Assembly: GCA_039621445.1 (NCBI GenBank)
Contig: CP154954.1
Coordinates: forward strand, 29,273,411 to 29,337,410
Reading direction: 5' to 3'
Length of the DNA stretch: 64,000 bases
Origin: Euglena gracilis
Lineage: Eukaryota > Euglenida > Euglenophyceae > Euglenales
Each line of letters starts with the position of its first letter. The first letter of the stretch is position 1. Below the pieces are notes generated by a model. It saw nothing but the letters and a program-made list of their open reading frames with translations, searched no databases and had not been told where the DNA came from. Shown here piece after piece: positions 59,607 through 64,000 of this stretch. The position numbers were made by a program, and so were the translations under genes.

Positions 59607-60492
59607 GGGGGGAACCAGGGCAGGTGGTTCTCTGCGTTTTTGGTTCACCGTTTCATCCCGTTCACGCTGTTTTTTGTTCAGGACCAGACTCACCCACTGG
59701 TCTTGTTGCTTCATCCTTTCCAAGAACGCTGGGGCCCCTTCCGCTTCCCACGGTGGTTGGTATGGCAATCCCGCCAACGGTCTGTGCCTGGCAAACACAA
59801 TTTCGTACTGTGACAAACCGGTTTCACCTGGGACGTCGTGTAGGGCCCTCAAGGCTTTCGGTAGGAGTTCGACCCAGGGTACCCCTTTTTCAGCAGCCAG
59901 TTTTGCCAGTTTTCGGAGGACTTGTTGTACCAGCAACCTCAGCCCGTCCGTTGGCTTGGTGGTGGTATGCCTGCCCTTATGCCACACGAACCCCGTGGGC
60001 AGCACACAGTGTTTTCCACCAACCGGCTGTGAGGTGGGAGCCCCGGTCGGAGCTCACCACCGATGGTATCCCAAAAAGTCCCCACTGTTTGTACATTTCC
60101 TTTCCAACCTTTTCTGCTGTGAGTCCCTTGGCCAGGTGGGGGGTTGCAACCATCCACCCACTCAGCCTGTCCACACAACGCCAACGTGTCGTATTTTTTC
60201 CCTTCAAAGGTCGTTTCAGGAAGTGAGAGAACAAGTCGATGGCAGCACTGTCCATCAGGTATGCCGGAATCGGTGTCGGTTCAATGGGGCGCTTGTATGG
60301 TAGGTGGCTGGGTTCTGTTGCTTGGTAGGTTTCACACATGGTCATCATTTCGCCTGTCAGTTTTTTTGCATCCTGGTGGTCCGCAAACGCAAACCACCTT
60401 CCCATCTGGTCCCACAGTCGGGCTGACCCTGGGTGCCCGGCTGTTTTGTGATGTTCCCGAATTACGTTTCCAGTCAACCCAGTTTGGTACAC
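59607..60492 (-). pseudogene. integrase of the minus-strand chromovirus, frameshifted
   Basis: Minus strand. Zinc-binding N-terminus: REHHKTAGHPGSARLWDQM and a CETYQATEPSH (HHCC module, second Cys unclear). Core: MDSAAIDLF (first Asp), WGLFGIPSVVSSDRGSHLT (second Asp, about 60050), then AYHHQANGRAEVAG (Glu), which is read in a different frame from both the SSDRGSH part and the following VQQVLRKLAKL, so there are small indels near 59935-60000. The C-terminal part continues as WVELLPKALRALHD and YEIVFARHRPLAGLPYQP. It is about half identical to the left-edge copy by eye. Confidence 0.8.
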
Positions 60493-61030
60493 ACAGGAGA
60501 CCGTTTTTGTACTGCATGCCGTTGTCGAATCGGTACCCGCCAGGCCCGATTTTGAACCCCGTTTCCTTCAGGTTCTTGAGCACAGGTCCCCACCTTGGCC
60601 ACCTTTCGTACTCGTTCTTCCATTCCCTGTCATCACCCCTTTCGATTCCCCCTGTTGAAGCTCCGGGGCGTGCACTCCCCTTGATGGAGGTACAACGGGT
60701 GTCCCCGTTGAGGATGACGCACCTTGCGCGTCCTGGTGTTTTGTTGAGTTTTTTGTTGTCAGGGGTTCCACAGGGGTTCTCTTCCAGGGGTCTTCGCCTT
60801 GGTGGGTCTTCCTCAGTGGATGGTCCCTCGGCCGTGTTTGGATTTTCTGGGGTTTTGTTTTTTGGTTGGTCTGGTCGGATCAGGTTTCCCGCCTCATCCG
60901 TGGTCTCCCTTGGGGTTGCCTCAGCCAGTTTTTTGCTTGGTTCCACCACAGTCGTTTCCTTCACAACCCATTTCTTTGTCGTTTTTGCAGGTTTTTGAGG
61001 TGTTTTTGATTTTTTGAGGGGTGTCACCAT
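60493..61030 (-). CDS. low-complexity spacer of chromovirus pol between RNase H and integrase
   Basis: Lys/Pro/Thr-rich stretch (TPLKKSKTPQKPAKTTKK, PRRRPLEENPCG) followed by GFKIGPGGYRFDNGMQYKNG, the segment just before the integrase zinc-binding part. No enzyme motif. The reading frame is open to 60332. Confidence 0.5.
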
Positions 61031-61230
61031 TTTTCCGTCGAACCATGCACTGTGGGCGTATCTTCACCCGTTTTGGCTCCCCCCCTTGTTGTGACGGCAA
61101 CAGTGACGGGTTCCTGAAGCTGTTTTAGTGCCTGTGCCAGGTCTGCACGTTGATCACCATACAAGTTTTCTGTTCCTTTTCCTCCTGTTTGATGATTTCT
61201 TTCATGAGTCGGTCGTCCTCCTCACTCCCG

Positions 61231-61790
61231 TGGATACTGACGTCGGCGAATGCCTGTGAGGCGGGGTAGGCCCACCTACTCAAGGCATCAGCGACCGTGT
61301 TGTCTTTGCCAGGTACGTATGCTACGGTTATGTCGAACCGCGAAAGCAGTTCGTGTCACCTAGCCCTACGTCCAGCTGGTCCACTGGGGGTGTCCAGCGC
61401 CTCCGTTGCCCATGCCTCAATGGACTTGTGGTCTGTCAACACCAGTACCGGTTGCATTCCTATCCAGGAAGCCCATTTTTGCAGGGCCAGGATCACTGCG
61501 TAGGTCTCCTTCTCCCTAGGAGACCACGAGCGGACCTGCCCAGGTGTCAGTTTTGTGAACAGAAAGCTACGGGTACTGTTTTTTTGGTCATGGCTGTTGT
61601 TGGGTCTGGTTTTTCTGCAGTGTCCTCCGCAAATTGTTCCAGAGCCGCACCTACGGCTCTGCCACTTGAATCCACCCTGAGTATGAACGGTTTGTCTGGG
61701 TTCACCGTTTGCAGTTTCAGGCTTCCGAGCAGTTTTTCTTTGATGGTCTGGAAGGCTGTTCTTTTTTTTTTTCACCGAAAAACACATGTG
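61231..61790 (-). pseudogene. RNase H of the minus-strand chromovirus, frameshifted
   Basis: Minus strand. LRVDSSGRAVGAALEQF (first Asp, about 61675) is in one frame. SPREKETYAVILALQKWASW (Glu) and LVLTDHKSIEAW (Asp, about 61430) are in another. VPGKDNTVADALSRWAYPAS (about 61310-61260) closes the domain. It removes template RNA during reverse transcription. At least two frame changes. Confidence 0.8.
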
Positions 61791-63105
61791 TCAGGCTCCC
61801 TTCTTTCCTTGTCCCTTTTTCACTTTCAGTTTTTCCATTAGGTCTGCAGCCAATTCCGCATTCCCTGGGACGTATGAGGCGTAGTAGTTTGTGAATCCCA
61901 GGAATGCCCGCAGGGCTGTGACCGTTTTGGGTTCCTCCCATTTTTCCAAGGCCATCAGTTTCCCAGGTGCAGGTTTTCGTTGTCCACCACCGAGCACGTG
62001 TCCACAGAATTCCACATCTTTCACGAAAAATTTGCATTTCTTGATGTCTGCCACGTGCTGCTGTTTTTTTCAGTGCCTCCATCACCCTTCTGATGTCCTT
62101 GTCGTGTTGTTTGAGGGTTTTGTCTTCAGTTCCCTGCCACATGGTTCCTACGATGATGTCGTCCACGTAGGGGTTTGCAATATCATGTACCTCCTCCAGG
62201 CTGTACTCGATCACCCTCTGGAAGATCGGTACACCGTTTTTCATTCCCATGACCACCACTCTCCACTGTTTTGTTCCCTTAGGTGTGCAGGTGTATGGTC
62301 TGGACTCCGTTCTCAGTGGCACCTGGTGGAAGGCGTCTTTTAGGTCCAGTACACTGTACATGGCCCGTTGTCCTTGTTGAACTAGGATGTCTTCTTTCCT
62401 AGGGAGTGGATGGGCGTCTGTGATTGTTGCCTCGTTCAGTGCTCTGAAATCCACCACCCCTCTCCATTTTTCACCTTTTTTGGCCACCACAAATGTGGGG
62501 CTGGACCAGTCACTACTTCCGTCTTCCACTTTCAGGTCCCTAACCCATTCGTCCACCATGTCGATGAGTGCTTGTCGGCGTTGTCCTGTCATGTGGATGG
62601 GTCTTTGCTTTTTCGCAACTGTTCCAGGTTTCAGTTCGATTTTCCCATAACCCAGTGGTCCGCGTTCTGGGGGGTCTGGGAAGATTTTGTCTCGCAAAAC
62701 CACTCCTTCATAATCCTGCTGCAGTTTTTTCACCAGTTCAGCCACCTTTTCGCCTTGTGTTTCCTGTCCTTCTGGCACCACCACAACACGGTGGACCCTG
62801 TCAGATTTCTTTTCCGATTTCTGAAATTGTTTTGCCAGTGTTTCGGGCGTTTTTTCGTCTTCGAACAGTTTTTCCTCCTCCTGGTCCGCTTCAGCAGGAA
62901 CCTGCAAATTCATTGCTCGAACCTCTGAAATGTTTTTCTGAAGTTGGTGTACTTTCCGTTCCCTGTGTTTTTGTTCCTTCAGCTGGTGCCAACTGGACAA
63001 CAGCCGCAGTGATTCACCTATGAGGGCCAATGATTGTAGGTGTGGGAAAACCCCCAGTTGGTGTTGTTCCATCCACATCCACGGATACCCGAGGATGGCA
63101 TCCAC
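61791..63105 (-). pseudogene. reverse transcriptase of the minus-strand chromovirus
   Basis: Minus strand. After the protease linker (DAILGYPWMWMEQHQL at the start) come a charged tether, KWRGVVDFRALNEATI, MYSVLDLKDAFHQVPL (motif A), and ANPYVDDIIVGTMW with the catalytic YVDD (about 62170). A frame change near 62060 moves to KKCKFFVKDVEFCGHVLG and ALRAFLGFTNYYASYVPG (thumb/connection). Typical Ty3-type RT. The frame change and those in RNase H and integrase make this copy defective. Confidence 0.88.
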
Positions 63106-64000
63106 TTGGATGGCGGCGTCATGGAATGTTCCAATGGTGGACCATTCCTTGTTCTGTCCGTGTTGTGCACCCGTGATGAAAACTGCAGTTCCAGTGCGAC
63201 TTCGTGTAGTCCTTCTTCCATCCTTGTTCCGTCCGCTGTGATCAGGGCCAAGGGTTTTTGTGAACGTCTGAGATTTTGTTGTGGAATCAGGTTCCTTTTC
63301 ACCAGGTTTGCATGTGCTCCCGTGTCAATCAGGGCCTGTAGGAACATTTTTTTACCGTCCGGCAACACAGCACGGACTTCAATGAGGAGTTGTTTTGCTT
63401 TCTTTCTGCTGATGACCTGCCCCAGCAGGAGTTTGGACACCGGTTCACACAGTCGTTTTGGAAGCCGAATGTTTTGGTCTGGATCTGTTTTGTCAGTTGA
63501 ATCTGGGTTTGGCTGTTGACCTGCCAGTTTTGGGCTGGGCTGTGAGAGCATGTTTTGTCGTGCCGTCTGGGCAGGGCTGGGCTGCTGCAGCGGTTGTTGC
63601 TGTGCGGCCTGGGCTTGGCTGGTTTGCCGTAGCCGTTCGTGGAACCCCGCCAGGTCCTGAATCAGTTGTTCTGGGATCCTGAATTTTTTGAAGGCTGGAA
63701 TGTTGTGTTTGTTGCTGAGTTTTACCAGGTGACCACCACTGTTTGGGTCCAGGTTCTTGCACGTTTTCCCGTCACACCGTTTTGCTGGTACCTGCAGGAT
63801 GTCAGGGCTGCCCCAGATTCGTGTGGGTTTTTTGTAACCCCAGTCTGTGTATTGACAGTAATCCACGTCAATGTACGGGTACGGTTTCATGTAATCTTGT
63901 TTTCCCAGGTATCCATACCTTGGGTTTTCCAACCACCATTTCTGCGGCTGCAGAAAATCCACAATTTCCAGGGCTTTCTTTGCAAGACTGTTTCCCTTTT
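63018..64000 (-). CDS. Gag end and aspartic protease of the minus-strand chromovirus (cut by window)
   Basis: Minus strand, open to the window edge region. The active-site motif is MFLQALIDTGAHANLVKRN (about 63340), the DTG of a retroviral-type aspartic protease. Before it lies a Gln/Pro-rich Gag-pol linker with a repeated QPSPAQTARQ-like word. The frame shifts near 63100 into that of the RT. I do not see a zinc knuckle inside the window. Confidence 0.8.
   Translation of the reverse strand, partial: KGNSLAKKALEIVDFLQPQKWWLENPRYGYLGKQDYMKPYPYIDVDYCQYTDWGYKKPTRIWGSPDILQVPAKRCDGKTCKNLDPNSGGHLVKLSNKHNIPAFKKFRIPEQLIQDLAGFHERLRQTSQAQAAQQQPLQQPSPAQTARQNMLSQPSPKLAGQQPNPDSTDKTDPDQNIRLPKRLCEPVSKLLLGQVISRKKAKQLLIEVRAVLPDGKKMFLQALIDTGAHANLVKRNLIPQQNLRRSQKPLALITADGTRMEEGLHEVALELQFSSRVHNTDRTRNGPPLEHSMTPPSKWMPSSGIRGCGWNNTNWGFSHTYNHWPS

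Noticed and set aside
59336-60998. Plus-strand ORFs of 284-296 codons (59336-60226, 59443-60303, 60144-60998)
   Set aside because: Antisense to the chromovirus integrase and spacer; include poly-Gly from the G run.

Overview
The window is repeat-rich eukaryotic DNA. It holds eukaryotic transposable elements of several classes (Ty3/gypsy chromoviruses, DIRS-type tyrosine-recombinase retrotransposons, small LTR elements, hAT, Tc1/mariner, TIR and hairpin elements), TTAGGG-like interstitial runs, an initiator-Met-tRNA primer-binding site and a spliceosomal-type acceptor. I found no clear single-copy host gene, rRNA or functional tRNA gene. An algal or other protist genome is a reasonable guess, but the species cannot be told from this sequence.

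Layout. 1-1.6 kb: 3' end of a chromovirus (integrase, chromodomain, probable LTR). 2.4-4.84 kb: broken hAT transposase split by a minisatellite. 6.1-16.2 kb: a DIRS-like element with split direct repeats A1...B1-A2-B2. Its ORF1 is unusual: a cold-shock domain, a 2A-like motif, a Dam-methylase-like NPPF region, a canonical 2A motif (GDVESNPGP), then a Gag-like region with a CCHC knuckle. Tyrosine recombinase and RT/RNase H follow. ORF1 was hit by a 1.0-kb TRIM (initiator-Met PBS, tRNA-like boxes in the LTR) and a 2.9-kb non-autonomous LTR element that itself holds a third 1.3-kb LTR-like element. The two insertions in ORF1 have 4-bp target duplications, and the frame is continuous on both sides of each.

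18.0-27.9 kb is a near-identical tandem copy of 8.18-18.03 kb. It carries the DIRS element without its left end, plus frameshifts. 28-31 kb: G-rich arrays and a minus-strand Tc1/mariner relic. 31-44.8 kb: a mosaic of palindromes, TIR units, telomere-like cassettes and minisatellites. Within it are two near-identical TIR elements carrying a PHD-finger gene preceded by a splice acceptor. 45-49.5 kb: direct repeats and poly-G/poly-C rich arrays. 49.6-57.6 kb: a second DIRS-type family, with a plus-strand deletion derivative (gag-RT) between long direct repeats and a minus-strand relic holding the RNase H, methylase-like and YR parts. 57.7-64 kb: a second chromovirus on the minus strand (protease, RT, RNase H, integrase, chromodomain), broken by frameshifts and a 49-base G run.

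The strongest candidate for an undescribed system is the DIRS-like element at 6.1-16.2 kb: cold-shock domain, methylase-like region and Gag-like region in one ORF separated by 2A-type motifs, with gag-YR-RT-RH order. The second is the TRIM whose LTR carries a tRNA-like internal promoter.
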